Below the pieces are notes generated by a model. It was not told the DNA's origin. It saw only the letters and a program-made list of their open reading frames with translations, and searched no databases. From the NCBI RefSeq assembly GCF_030272615.1, contig NC_081409.1, forward strand, positions 473,614,573 to 473,678,572: a stretch of 64,000 nt of DNA, given 5' to 3'. Of this stretch, positions 47,601-59,571 are shown piece by piece. The position numbers were made by a program, and so were the translations under genes. This stretch comes from Cryptomeria japonica (Eukaryota > Streptophyta > Pinopsida > Cupressales > Cupressaceae). Numbering within the stretch: the first letter of the stretch is position 1; every line of letters starts with the position of its first letter.

Positions 47601-48764
47601 AGTTTACATTGAGCAAACTGATGGATTTTCTTTGACAAATAACAAAGACATGGTTTGCAGGTTAAGGAAAGCTTTATATGGATTGAAACAAGCTCCTAGA
47701 GCTTGGTATGCAAAATTGGACATATATATTTTGAAGCTTGGCTACACAAAAGGTAATTCTGACAGCAATTTGTACTACAAAGTGACTAAAGATGACATCT
47801 TGGTTATTGAATTTTTTGTTGATGATATAATCTTTGGAGGAGAACATGGTTTGTGTAAAGACTTTTCTAACAAAATGCAGCAAGAATTTGAAATGTCTAT
47901 GATTGGAGAGATAAAATTCTTTTTAGGATTGTAGATTTCACAGACTGATAAAGGTATATTCCTATGTCAATCTAAATACTTGAAGGAATTACTAAAGAAA
48001 TTTGGCATGGAAAACTGTAAACTGGTAAGCACACCTATGACTACAACTGATAAACTATCTTTGAAGGATGAATCTACACCTATTAATCTGACAAGATACA
48101 AATCTATGATAGGAGGTTTATTGTATTTGACACAAACAAGATATTATGAATGCAGTATGCATTGTTTCAAGATTTTAGAGTAATCCTAAAGAAAATCATG
48201 AATCAGCAGTGAAAAGGATTTTCCGGTACCTACAGAGCACTACAAATCTTGGTTTATGGTATCCTAGAGATGAAAATTTTGATTTATGTGCATACACAGA
48301 TGCTAATTTGGGCAGGAGATGTGGATGACAGAAAAAGCACCACCGGCAGAGCATTTTTTCTTGCCAGTAGACTAATTTCATGGTTGAGCAAGAAACAGAG
48401 TTGTACAAGTCTATCAAAAGCAGAATCAGAATATGTTGCAGCAGCAACCAACTATACACAGGTATTATGGATCAAGCAAATGTTGAAGGACATAAAGGTA
48501 AATTGCAAAGAACCTATAACTATTTACTGTGACATTACAGCAGTAATTGATATATCAAAGAACCCGGTACTTCACTCTAAAACTAAACATGTTTCTATCA
48601 AATTCAATTTTCTAAAGGAGAATGTTGAAGCAAAAGAAGTGAAATTGGTTTATGTGAATACTAAAGAGAAGATTGCAGATATTTTTACAAAACCTTTGCC
48701 TAAGGAAACATTTGAGAATCTCAAAGAGCAACTTGGAGTCCTACCCCCATCGTTAGAGACTTAG
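44616..48764 (+). pseudogene. Copia G gag-pol
   Basis: Gag from the ATG at 44616 (MSSNYFRNDSLKLDGTNYGI). A frameshift near 45026, then a zinc-knuckle CFNYNKIGHMASRC (45436) whose second Cys is Tyr. Protease WIIDSGCSHHMTGDKSEF (45730) keeps the Asp. Integrase: LWHKRLCHVNFDCIVKIS (46105), IIDDYSRMCWVTF (46363), CLRSDQGGEFTSKEF (46480). A frameshift at about 46540 is followed by APRTPQQNGVVERKNRT. RT: YQMDVK near 47550, EEVYIEQTDGFSLT, FFVDDIIFGG (47810) with both Asp intact, and a stop at 47935. RNase H: WAGDVDDRKSTTGRAFF (48312), SKAESEYVAAATNYT, and an ADIFTKPLPKETFENLKEQL end at 48680-48735. At least five breaks. Confidence 0.9.
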
Positions 48765-49125
48765 ATAGTTGATGTTTGTCATCAACCGGTAGAATTAACA
48801 AAGAAATATTTTATTCCGGCTTTGATGAGGAGAGCTACTTCTCAGGGGGAGTAGTTGGTATATTGAATGAATTGGTATTTTCTGATAAGTTCTTTGAACT
48901 AATTGTATTTGGTTTTGTATTGCTTTGGCATTTGATGTTAAAGGGGGAGAGATTGATATGGAAAAACACATGGATAACACATATTATTCCTAGGGGGAGA
49001 GACTTCATCCCTTGGGGAGAGATATTATGTATTTTTTATTTCCGGTTATGATCTCTTTGGGAGATTGTTGATTTTTGGTTTTTGTCACTTTGACGGGTTT
49101 TCCATCTTGTGTTGCCATCAATGCC

Positions 49126-49137
49126 AAAGAGGGAGAT
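49126..49137 (+). other. Polypurine tract of Copia G
   Basis: AAAGAGGGAGAT directly before the 3' LTR. Further GGGGGAGA blocks at 48846-48852, 48944-48950 and 48993-49000 form a series of tract-like sequences, as in the element at the window start. Confidence 0.8.
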
Positions 49138-50210
49138 TGTTTGTATTTTGGATATGTTGATATGGTTTTGTCATTGATGTCAACACTTGTCATCGCTTGT
49201 CAACACTTATCAGCACTTGGAGATTTTGGTTATGTTCACCAGCAAAACATAGACTTATGCAAGTCACTAGTATTTGGTTCACTGGTAGATTATATTGTTG
49301 ACCGGCACTTGGAATGAATTGGAATCTACTTGGTTATGCCGAAGACATTATTCGATCACTTGGTTTTGGCAATTTGATTAATTGTTTATTCAAGTTTGCA
49401 TATTTGTTGTTACCGGCAAATAGGTCGAGGATAAGCACCGGCAGACTTATCTATTCCAGATTAGCACGGCGTCTTATGCAAATGATTTCTTATTATTGTA
49501 AATGCATTGAGCTGACATCATGCATCGAATATTGATTTGTTTGTAATTAATTTTATTGTAATATCTTTTAGTGAGCTGACCTATTCAATTAGTCTTAGGT
49601 TATGGTATATATGTAAGATCTTATTTGTAAGATCGAATAGAGAAGAGGGATTATGAATGCGAAAAGGATTGCAATAAGGTATATGCAAAAATAAGCAGAG
49701 CTATACACGCAGACATCATTTCAAGGTTGAAGGAAGGATTTTGTGAAGGCAATCAGAACTTAACCGGTACTGAATCCAGCATATGAAGATGCTATTTTGT
49801 ACAGTACATTATTATTGGATTTAACCATCCAATTGTAGTCAATGTGACTCTCATTTTGTGATTGAGCAGTGAGCTCTAGGCAATTGGCCTTTCTGTATGT
49901 GCAAAATCCATATTGTACACACATACTATCTGCAGTAGTATCATTTGATTGTCGGTAAGGCTTCCCACTGTGGTTTTTCCCCTTACAGGGTTTCCACGTA
50001 CAAACATTGGTGTTATGTGTTGTGGATGTTATTGTCTCACTGTTTTATGCATTAATCTTTAACGGTATTAAAATTAACTGTTAAAACTGTCTACCGGCAT
50101 AAAGTTTGGTTTACCGGTATTAAGAATTAAGTTTTGGTTAAGTTAATTTTGGTTGAATTTATTGGACAACTGATTCACCCCCGCCTCTCAGTTGTCTCTG
50201 GGACCTAACA
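49138..50210 (+). repeat. Copia G 3' LTR
   Basis: TGTTTGTATTTTGG ... GGGACCTAACA; aligns throughout with 43524-44558, with a shorter C run. Confidence 0.92.
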
Positions 50211-50215
50211 CTCTG

Positions 50216-52286
50216 CAGGTTTTGAATCATTTGGGTGATTATATTGGTATGTATCGAGTTCTCTGTTCTGAGTAGACCTTTTTCTCTTGTTGAAAACATC
50301 ATCTATGGATCTTACACTTTCCTTATGCTTTAATATGGAGAGATATTATGAATAGATCATGTTTCCACCCCCTTTACATCAAAATGCAAGCATTTTGCCT
50401 CCCTATCAACAATAACAAGCTCGACATGCTTCCAGTTTTGCTTCGTAATCCCCCACTGCAACAAGTTATGAGAAATTTCCATGTCAACTACTTCCCCAAG
50501 TATCAAAGTGTGATAAACTTGGAACATATTAGCATTGAAAACTGAAGGAGGATTACCATGTCTCCCATCAGCATGTCAACTACTTCCCCAAGTATCAAAG
50601 TGTGATAAACTTGGAACATATTAGCGTTGGAGAAGTAATGATGAATTCTTAAGAATAGTTGAAGACTGTTGATTTGGAGCAAGAATATTGCCTACAACAA
50701 GATCAACTTGCTTACCAGGCCTAGCTTCAGCAGCAATAAACAGAGTCTCAAAGAAAACAAGAGCAGTTTCTTGCAATGCAAGTTTCTGCTAGGGAAGAAA
50801 AGATTAGACAGCTAGCGGCCATGCGAAAGCATCTTATGCGAGAGGAGAAATCAACCACTAGAGCTACTAAATTTTAAATTCCAAACATCAAATAAAGGAA
50901 TCCTTCTAATGATCCCCCTCAATCTCTTTTGCAAAAAATATTTCCCCCTTAGCTCTCTGTCCTTGGTACCATTTCATCTTCAAGGGTGGACATGTTGTTT
51001 GGAGGGTCGATTGGTCTTGTGAGAAGAAGAATGAAGAGGAGCATCCTACTAATTGTGAGCTTCCATATACTTCCAATATTGAAGAACCACCCTTCACATA
51101 AGAGAAAACTGAAGATGGGAGGTTGTAGCAGCAAGGCATCAACTAGATAAGGGAGCAAAACAAAGAAGAGGATTTATTCCTCTCATTTGATGAGCTTCCT
51201 TGCTTTATTGACCATGAGGAGGAGGACTTTTCCATTTCTACGGTGCTAGAAGTCATAAAGAAGCAAGTAGATGCTAAAGAGCATAGTGGATCATGTGAAT
51301 ATGAGAAAGATCATGGGGTTTAGAAAGAGGAGAAGCTTGATGCTTCTTTGGATCATCATGAGAATTGTTGTGAAGTTAAGGTGATCTCCACCATGGAAGG
51401 AAGCAAAGAGGGTATCGATGAAGATAAATTATGGGATGAGTTAAAAAATTTCTACTCATCTATTGACATCAAGCCATCATCTTCTAAGCTAGAGGATCAT
51501 TATGAGCATGTGCAATAGGAGGAGGTTATCATACCATTAGATGACCCATCAAAACTAGCCCTTGTTGATCAACAAGACCTAAAGGAAGTAGAGTATGACT
51601 GCAAGTCCAATGTTGATTGTTTGGACTTGATACTTTCAAGAGGATGCCCCATCAGGCATCTATCCCAATGAGAGACCTACAACTCACCACTAGTCATGCT
51701 TACCTCTAAGCAAGAAGATGAGCATCAAAGAGAACACGTTCACCCTGCCCACTTGCTCCAAGAAGATACCAGTCAAGAATGGGTGAGACTCTTTATTCCT
51801 AATCTATGGGAGGCATTCCAAAAGTCTATTGGGTGCTTATTAATTTTTCCTTTATGGTTGATTATCCAAGAACAAGTGAAGCATCAAAAACTAGTTAGAA
51901 AGGGAAGTTACTTTGATAAGCCAAGTAATGGCTTTGTTTATTTTCCCTACAGATTTTGGAGACCATGTAAATAATAGTTAGATGTTTTTCCTTTCCAAGA
52001 AGTGCGGTTGGATATGTTGCATTCTCCTTAAGAGGATGTATGTTTTAGTTTACAATTTTCCTTCAAGTGCAATAATGAACATGTTTTGTGAATCCTCTCA
52101 GCAACTTTGTGCCCAATGGACAGCTAAGGTTGTTGGTTTTCTAATGTTGGCATTTTTTTCTACCCTTATGATTTATCCTTGAGAACCAATATGAGATAAT
52201 TGAAATGAATCAATAGCTTGCATGCTTCTTGTTTTGGAATGGATGAGGCTTTCAGTCTATGAGCCAAAAATTTTGGGTTCAACCTT
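50216..52286 (+). pseudogene. Internal region of element E with a decayed, unrecognised coding part
   Basis: After Copia G the internal sequence of E continues. 50690-50870 reads as Gln/Glu-rich helical sequence (VSAREEKIRQLAAMRKHLM). 51000-51970 reads with five or so stops as an acidic protein (SFDELPCFIDHEEEDFSIST; DELKNFYSSIDIKPSSSK; DDPSKLALVDQQDLKEVEYD; FIPNLWEAFQKSIG). There is no gag, RT or integrase motif. 51980-52286 is non-coding. It looks like a non-autonomous element with its own, non-canonical coding region. Function unknown. Confidence 0.45.
50480..50629 (+). repeat. Tandem duplication, 92-base period
   Basis: CATGTCAACTACTTCCCCAA begins at 50480 and again at 50572, with the next roughly 58 bases nearly identical (ending ...GAACATATTAGC). 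Confidence 0.9.
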
Positions 52287-52499
52287 TGTTGGTTGAAAAT
52301 TTTGTCAATGTTGTCCCTATTTTTGTTTTTCGTGAAAATTGGACAACCCCTACGAATTTTTCATAATTTGCCCTCTTTTCTGTCAAAGTCAAGAATATGA
52401 GACATTTTGGTCGTCTCAGTCGTTCTCGAATATGTGTTATTCGATATTGAAATTCCCTCATAAGGTTAAAATTTTAATAATTTAACTTATACAGTGACT

Positions 52500-53640
52500 T
52501 CCCTATTTTGATGCGAAATTGGGTTTTATCTCCGATTTCGCATCATCTTTGATCATTAGGTGTAAAATCAGGTTTTAAACTAGATTATACACCTTGGTGA
52601 TTATTAAGATATAAATCAGACCTATAGGTTCGATTCACACATTTTTTGGTAATTTAAGTGCAAATCAGACCTATAGGTCTAATTTACATCTTAATGAAAC
52701 ACGATTTTTCATTTATTGATTTGAAGGGTTTGTTTTAAATCGGGTTTCTTTATCCATTTATTCTCTGATTCATGCCCTAATTAGCTATTATCATTTTCAT
52801 GGAATTGTGAAGAGCTAGTTTTCCTCCAAACGCTATTTGCAGATTTCATGGTATGTGAAATCAGATTTGAAACCCGATGTATATCAAGGATTACCTTGAT
52901 ATGTATTTGATTACAAATCCAACCCGATTCGTATCATCTAATTTTTGTTTCATGGTAGTGACGGGACTATATTTCCAGCACACACCATGACATGCATCAT
53001 GGTGTGTGGTGGGTACACACCCTCGTTGTTTTCACCTCTTTTTATTAATTCATAGTAGTGATGCTCGGGTGGGGGTATTACCTTGATCCTCACCTGATTG
53101 GGGCCATATCCCCATCCCGCCCTTTGTTATTCCTTTCATTGCAAGAGTTGGTGGTGGTTGAGTTTGTATCCCCGACACCCACCACTCTCTTTGCAGTGAT
53201 GGTGATTAGGGATACAAACCCAATCACCATGATATTTTGGCTTTCCTTTGGCAAGGTGTCGGTCGGGGTTATAGCCCCACCCAGCACTATTTAGTTTGGA
53301 TTTCCTTTTGAAAGTGTGGGTTGGGATTGTAACCCCACCTGACACCCATCCATGGAATTTCCTATTTAAAATATAAATCGAAGATGTAACTCTGATATAC
53401 ACTGTGCTCATTTTGTTTTCATTATAATTAGTGTAGGTCGGAGTTATAACTCCAATTTGTACTACTTTGTGATTTTTTTCATAATGTAAATCAGAGTTAT
53501 AACTCCGATATACATTACTTTTTTATATTGATTTATATGAAGTGTAAATCAGAATTCTAAGTCTGATATGCACTTGGTCTTGATTTTCACTTATTTAAAG
53601 TGTAAATCAAACTTATAAGTCTGATTTGCACCCAATGCAC
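52500..53640. repeat. Array of short palindromes, left arm
   Basis: From 53148 to 53634 a palindrome of about 34 bases starts every 48-60 bases (53148, 53196, 53255, 53313, 53370, 53430, 53483, 53541, 53599). Further, less regular palindromes lie upstream at 52510-52544, 52558-52594, 52606-52650, 52655-52692, 52888-52916 and 52979-53009. The typical form is GTGTAAATC(A/G)GAG TTATAACTC.GAT.TACAC. Some have GGGG/CCCC in place of GGAG/CTCC, or GACCTATAGGTC centres, with both halves changed together. They lie upstream of the gene at 53802. Confidence 0.85.
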
Positions 53641-53801
53641 ACACATACAAATTGATGATTTTTGATCAATTTGTGCTTGATCAATGGACTTTTCCTATCA
53701 AATGAAGATTTTTTGTGAAGGTTAATCATTTCAAATGATGGTCTTTTCATGTTACAGTGCATCCATTGCAAATTTCAAAACCCTCACCAAGTGAAAAATC
53801 A

Positions 53802-56800
53802 ATGAAGTTCAAGAAGCAAGAAATACATCTAGTGTTTCCTCCTTCCTTTATGTCATGAAATATTGACAATATTAGGGACACAGAGATTAGCCACGTTGAT
53901 CTTGAAGAACTTATGAATAGGGTAAGAGAGACACCTATTTTTTACAAGATGGAGCCCACCATAAATAGTGAAATTCATTTGGTGGTCACATTTCCCATGT
54001 TGGCTCAAAATCCAGAATTCATTTTGGCTCTTGCCAATAGATATGATCATGTCATCAAATCAGTAAAGGGTGTTGATGGGAAGAAAACACTCATCAAGCT
54101 TGATGAGGATTTCTTTGATATAATTTTCAAGTGTTCTCCTATAGATCAATAAATAGATATTGATATGCATTTAGCAGTGGCATATTTTGATAAAAATTTT
54201 GATAAACGCGGGAGAAATATGAATAATAAGTTGCTAAAAACAACTATGCCTACAATTTGTAGATGCCCAGAAACACTTCCCCATGGTGACTTTATTAAAG
54301 AGATCAATGATCTCATTACTTTTCTCAATAGAGTAAAAGGCCTTCCAACTTCAAATACTTATCACAAATGGATGTATCAAGACATTCATAACATTAGTTA
54401 TAATAAGAAGAAGATTTTCTAGGGCAAGCAAATTACAAATGCTCTATGTGAACAATTGACCAAGGTGCCTACCACTTTGAAATTCTATATGACTTCTTAT
54501 CTTTTCTATGTAGTTGCCTCGATGAGGCATTTTCTGGGTCTATCAACTATAGGTGACAAGAGTCATGTTCCTATTTACAAGTATTTTCTCTTAGAGAGTT
54601 TACATAATTTCAGGAGGGTAAATGATGCTTTCTTTGCTCATTACATGTGTTTATTTGACAAGGACCTTCAGAATAAATGAGTAATAGATGAAGCATGGAA
54701 GGTGGTGAGTGAATATGGCTGCATTTTCCATCAATTTCCTACCTTCACATATATCAAAATTGGATGCTTTGATAGAGAACCCTTCATGCTCTCAAGGTAG
54801 TCATCTGATAAGATCATCCTTATGGAGATGTCTCACCAAATTCTTTCTATCCATGAGCATCAATCTGGATCTCATAAGATAGATCTCAAGTTCTCCATCA
54901 CTATAGGGATATATTCCATCAATTCCATCTACAATGCATGTGCCATGGAGGAAGAGATGAGGAGAGTGACTATGAGATTCTTCAAATCTAGAAAGTTCTT
55001 CGATTATAGGGGCATGAAGAATAAGATTAAGAATAACTATACCCATATCCATCGAATTGAAGATGTATGGGTGGATTGTAGGATAGAATAAGATGTTAGA
55101 AGAATGCATTATTATCATCTAATAATAGAATAAATTAAAAAAATTGATCTTGCTGATGTTCTTGAACATCTTGAAGAAGATGGAGATATCCTTGATCCTA
55201 CATAGGAAAGAAACAAAGTTGCTAGATTACCTCTACCTCTCATACAATGGTCCCAAAATGAGAACACTTCTATAAGGGTCGGGTTTCAAAATATTCTTAA
55301 TAATACCACTTTTTGGTTGAACCTACATGGTGTTCAGCTGAAGCCTTACCAGACTAAATCATTCAAAGAAGATGTTGTAGGCCCTAAGGGAAAAAAATTC
55401 TTAGTTAAGGAGCAAAAAAAGACAGGAACATATAACTCCTAAAGGTCCAAAATTCAAGTTCACTATTGGAAAAGGTAAAAGCCAAGGTGAGTCTTCAACT
55501 CAAGAGACTCAAGTTCATGATGAAATTGAAGGAGAAGAAGAGGAAAATAAAGATGAACAACTCCAAGGAGAAGATGAACCAAAGAATGAATAGGAACAAG
55601 ATGAAAGAGAATTTGATGAGGATGGATTGCTTGAAATCCCAAGTACTTTCTAGTCTCAAGAGACATACGAAGGTATTCCTCCTGCATCATGTGATATCAT
55701 AGGTACTACCTCAGTCTTTGTTACCGATGTTATTCCTTTGAGTTCTAGTGTGTCATTTCCTTCACAAGCTCCTTGAATACATGTTATTCCTTCCACCTCC
55801 ACAAGCAAATCAACCTCGGATACACCTCATGATAACCTTCATACCATGTTCCTTCCTAATTTGTTTGAGGTACTTCTTCCATGTTGGAATATTTTGAAAG
55901 TTTTATGTCAAAAACCCAAGTTCCTTCATAGGTTTCTACCAACTCAAATACACCTGCCATTGTTACTTTCTCCTGACCCATTGTTACTACTAGTGTTCAG
56001 ACACATGAGTTGTCTACAAAAGTTTTGACTGCTGGAGTGGATGAAGATTCATCATTGCCACCTTGGTTAGTGTCTAACACTCCCAAGAGGAAGAAGTAGG
56101 ACATAGCTCCAGATGATTTTGATTTTAATCAATCGGTGCTTGTTAATCCCAAAGGTAAGATGAAGGCTAAAACTTTATCTAGGTTGAAGATAGGTGAATC
56201 AAAGAACAATTGCATGGAGGTTTCTATTCCTCCTCCCAATACAGATCTTGATGCAGTATAGCCTACCGATTATGTTATCAAAAAAAATGATTTGGGCAAA
56301 CAAACACATGATGGAATAGTTCAAGATTCTCAAGCTTCTTTATAGCATTGTGTGGCCATGTTCAATGAAGAAAAGGTAAAGAAAGACAAGTTAAAGAAAC
56401 AAGTTGATCAACTCATAGAATTTTTCATCAAAATTACCAAATCATTATAGGTAATTGAGTCAGTCACTTCTTCTATGGATGATCAAGTTGTTAAAAAAGT
56501 TGAACAGGTAAATTCTTGAGGGAGAAAAGTGGGCAAATGGATGGATAGATTTTTGAGTCAAGGAACTCACCTTCTATGTTCAACAGTTTCTCTTGTCAAC
56601 AACTTGGAAGAGATAAAGGTTGAAATTGATAAGACTGACAATTTATTTTCAAATGAATTGGAAATACATGAAAAATACTTCAACTCTTGGTTGAAGTTAG
56701 AGGATTTCTAGTTGGATGTTCTAGTTGATAATGGAGTGATCCCATCAAGGGGTATATACATTGAACAACGGGAAATACTAGAACCTCAAATGAACACAAT

Positions 56801-57140
56801 TGAGGTGCTTATCAAAGATTTGAGGAAAGCACAAAAAGAATGTAATGATAAAGGCAAAGACATCATTGAAAAGATTTCATCTCTTCCTTGCATTTTGCTT
56901 GACGAGAAGCAAAAGCATCTTCAAGAAGATGCCATTGTCAAAGATTTCAGTTTTCTAATTGGTGAAGAGGTCAATAAGAAAGCTTTCTCATTGTCCTTAA
57001 TTGATAAGTTGATTTATATCAAAGTAAATCTGGATGATCTAGCTTCACTTTTGAAGAAGCACAAGAAATGCTACATGAGCCTCAAAGATTCTATCACCCA
57101 GGTCAAGGTCATCACAAGTCACACTAAAGGACCTAATTAG
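53802..57140 (+). pseudogene. LTR-borne large gene, left arm of P
   Basis: ATG at 53802 (MKFKKQEIHLVFPPSF). Core: NIRDTEISHVDLEELMNRVR, YKMEPTINSEIHLVV, ILALANRYDHVIKSVKGVDG and KKTLIKLDEDFFDIIFK (53865-54140). Middle: GLPTSNTYHKWMYQDIHNI (54340), FYMTSYLFYVVASMRHFLGL (54480) and MRFFKSRKFFDYRGMKNKIK (54970). An acidic/basic linker follows (55490-55650), and a helical C-terminus (56529-57140, DSITQVKVITSHTKGPN end). About 1100 codons with many stops and shifts. It matches the right-arm gene throughout and the N-terminal core of the other copies. No RT, integrase or protease. Function unknown. Confidence 0.65.
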
Positions 57141-57389
57141 GAACAGATGAAAATAATTTTACAAAAGTTTGAGGAATTCATGAAGTAGGATTAGAATGTA
57201 GTGTCGGGTGACACTTTGTAATTTTCATAGTAGATGTATTTTTGAATAAGACATTGACACCTTAATCATCAATTTTGTATTTAATTTTTGTACTTAGGCA
57301 ATGCACATGTCCTAAGTCAAATCAAACTCTATCTTTGACTTGGTCACAATTAGTTGTAGTTTTCTTCTTTTTATGTTGCACCTCTCTCC

Positions 57390-57400
57390 TATATATAAGA
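57390..57400 (+). promoter_or_regulatory. TATA box, left arm of P
   Basis: CTATATATAAG, 250 bases after the gene's stop and 1.0 kb before the palindrome centre; its partner is at 59312-59322. Confidence 0.55.
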
Positions 57401-58392
57401 GGTTTCTCACTGTAAATGGCATCTATTATCTTTAATCTATACGCTAAAACTCTATAGAAGTAAAGAGCAAAAGTGAAACTTTGTGTTCCTCTTGTGATTT
57501 TGCAAATTTGATGAAATAAGAAGAAAGCTTTGGCATCTATACTTTGTGTTGGATTCATTTGTGTCTATGGTGAGTGTCTATGGTGAGAGTGTTCTTAGGT
57601 CATTTTTATTATAAATTCTTATTTACTCAAGTACAGGTGTGTTAGGAAAATATCATTAAAATGTAGAGGCAATTGTTAACTTGTGAACTTTTTGTCATAT
57701 CTTTACTAATGTTGTTAGAATAAGGAATGGGTGATCGTAATATCATTTTGAAGACTCTGTGCTTAATTTTGGTATTTTTAAGTTAAAAATAGCTGATTTG
57801 TATATTAAGGTTTCACTTTGAAGACTTTGTACTTGGTTGTGTAATCTTTGAAAAGGAAAGAGTAACTTGAAGACTTTGAGCTTCGTATTATTATTTCACA
57901 AAAGCATTATCAAAGGTAAAGATAATAATCATTTTAAAGAATTTGAGCTTTATTTTGATTTTATTGGTTAACTATTTGAGTTACAAAATAATTTGTTAAA
58001 AGGTTGATAGGACAACAGTGAATTTAAGACTTTGAGCTTAAGCACTCTTTCCAGTCCCAGACAAGCAACAGAGGACTTTGCACCTTTATGGACACTTTGC
58101 TTCTTTTTTTATCTATATTATATTATTCTTACTTTTTAGTTTAATTTGTAACAAAGAAATTGTAAGAATTATTTCTTCTCTATATTGTAAATTCTTTCCT
58201 GAAAAGAGAGGAAGAGAATAACATCTATCTTGGAAAAAGAAGATAGCATGATGTACTACCCATGTTAGAGTAGGAATTAAAAATTTGTATCTTATTTTAC
58301 TAGAATATGGCAGTGAATCACAGGGGGAGCCTTCCATTAATAATTAGGAAATATTTAATCTCATGTTGTTGTGGTTGAAACCATAATTTTGT
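57401..58392 (+). other. Non-coding end of the left arm of P
   Basis: About 1 kb, AT-rich, with a recurring GAAGACTTTG(T/A)(A/G)CTT phrase (57747-58040). No gene. The minus-strand frame at 57322-57558 is discussed under rejected items. Confidence 0.5.
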
Positions 58393-58409
58393 AAACTCTT
58401 CTTGAGCTG
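58393..58409. other. Spacer at the centre of the giant palindrome
   Basis: 17 unpaired bases AAACTCTTCTTGAGCTG between AATTTTGT and ACAAAATT. The arms face each other with the 3' ends of both genes towards the centre. Confidence 0.8.
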
Positions 58410-59311
58410 ACAAAATTGTAGGTTCAACCATAGTAACATGAGATTAAATCTCTCCTAATTATTAAGGGAAGGCTCCCCCTATGATTCACTACTATATTCT
58501 AATAAAATAAGATATAAACTTTCAATTCCTATTCTAACATGGGTGGTACATCATCCTATCTTCTTTTTTCAAGATAGATGTTATTCTTTTCCTCTCTTTT
58601 CAGGAAAGAATTTACAATATAGAGAAGCAATAATTCTTATAATTTTTTTGTTACAAATTAACTTGGAAATAAAGAACAATATAATATAAATAAGAAAAGA
58701 AGCAAAGTGTCCATAAGGGCACAAAGTCCTTTGTTGCTTCTCCGGGACTGGAAAGAGTGCTTAAGCTCAAAATCTTAAATTCACTATTGATCCTTTATAA
58801 ATTATTTTGTAACCCAAAGAGTTAACCAAGAAAATAAAAATAAAGCTCAAAGTCTTCAAGTTATTGTTTCCTTTTCCAAGATTACACAATCAAGCATAGT
58901 CTTCAAAGTAAAACCTTAATATATAAATCAATTATTTTTAACTTGAAAATACCAAAATGAAGCACAAAGTCTTGAAAATGATATTACGATCACTAATTCC
59001 TTATTCTAACAACAATAGTCAAGATATGACACAAAGTTCACAAGTCAACAATTGCCTCTACACTTTAATGATATTCTCTCAACACACCTTTACTTGACTA
59101 AATAAGAATTTACAATGAAAATGACATAAGAACACTCTCACAATATACATAAATGAATCCAACACAAAGTCTGGATGCCAATTCTTTCTTCTTATTTCAT
59201 CAAATTTGCAAAATTACAAGAGGAACACAAAGTTTCACTTTTGCTCTTCACTTCGAACTACTTTTGACATATAAATTAAAGATAATAGATAAAAATTACA
59301 ATGAGAAACCT

Positions 59312-59322
59312 CATATATATAG
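59312..59322 (-). promoter_or_regulatory. TATA box, right arm of P
   Basis: Minus-strand CTATATATATGAGG, partner of 57390-57400, 250 bases after the gene's stop. Confidence 0.55.
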
Positions 59323-59571
59323 GAGAGAGGTGAAACATAAAACTAAGAAAACAACAACTAATTTGTGACCAAGTCAAAGGTAGACTTTGATTTGACTTAG
59401 GACACATGCATTGCCTAAGTGAAAAAACTAAATACAAAATTGACACTTGAGGTGTCAATATCTTATTCAAAAATGCATCTACTATGAAAACTATTAAGTG
59501 TCACCAGACACTCCATTCATATCTTGCTTCATGAATTCCTTGAAATCTTGCAAAGTTACTTTCATCTGCTC

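Larger units (their letters stand above)
43524..50210 (+). mobile_element. Copia element G, full-length but decayed
   Basis: 6.7 kb. LTRs 43524-44558 (1035) and 49138-50210 (1073), target duplication CTTTG (43519-43523) versus CTCTG (50211-50215), primer site 44560-44572, polypurine tract 49126-49137. It lies in the internal region of E, 90 bases after its primer site. The LTRs differ at many positions and by small indels, and the coding region is frameshifted, so the insertion is old. Confidence 0.92.
52287..58392 (+). repeat. Left arm of giant inverted repeat P (probable giant LTR)
   Basis: Pairs in reverse complement with 58410-64000 over the whole visible length. Corresponding points are 52981/63770 (palindrome with ACACCATG), 53871/62815 (gene start region), 57390/59322 (TATA) and 58330/58470 (AGGGGGAGCCTTCC). 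The proposed outer start TGTTGGTTGAAAATTTTG at 52287 is tentative, because its partner lies beyond the window; pairing is only visible from about 52750 inward. Sense order: palindrome array, gene, TATA box, non-coding end. Confidence 0.75.

Noticed and set aside
51000-51980. Host gene in the 51-kb region
   Set aside because: Multiple stops in every frame, no splice-like organisation that I could support, and position inside element E.
52500-53640. CRISPR-like array (repeats with spacers)
   Set aside because: Units are palindromes that drift, spacers are AT-rich and related, and the context is a plant retrotransposon. No cas-type gene exists.
57322-57558. Antisense reading frame similar to the one at 59153-59368 (MNPTQS...), conserved between the two arms of P
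   Set aside because: The similarity is explained by the inverted duplication itself. The frame lies over the TATA box and leader region, has no known motif and differs in length between arms.
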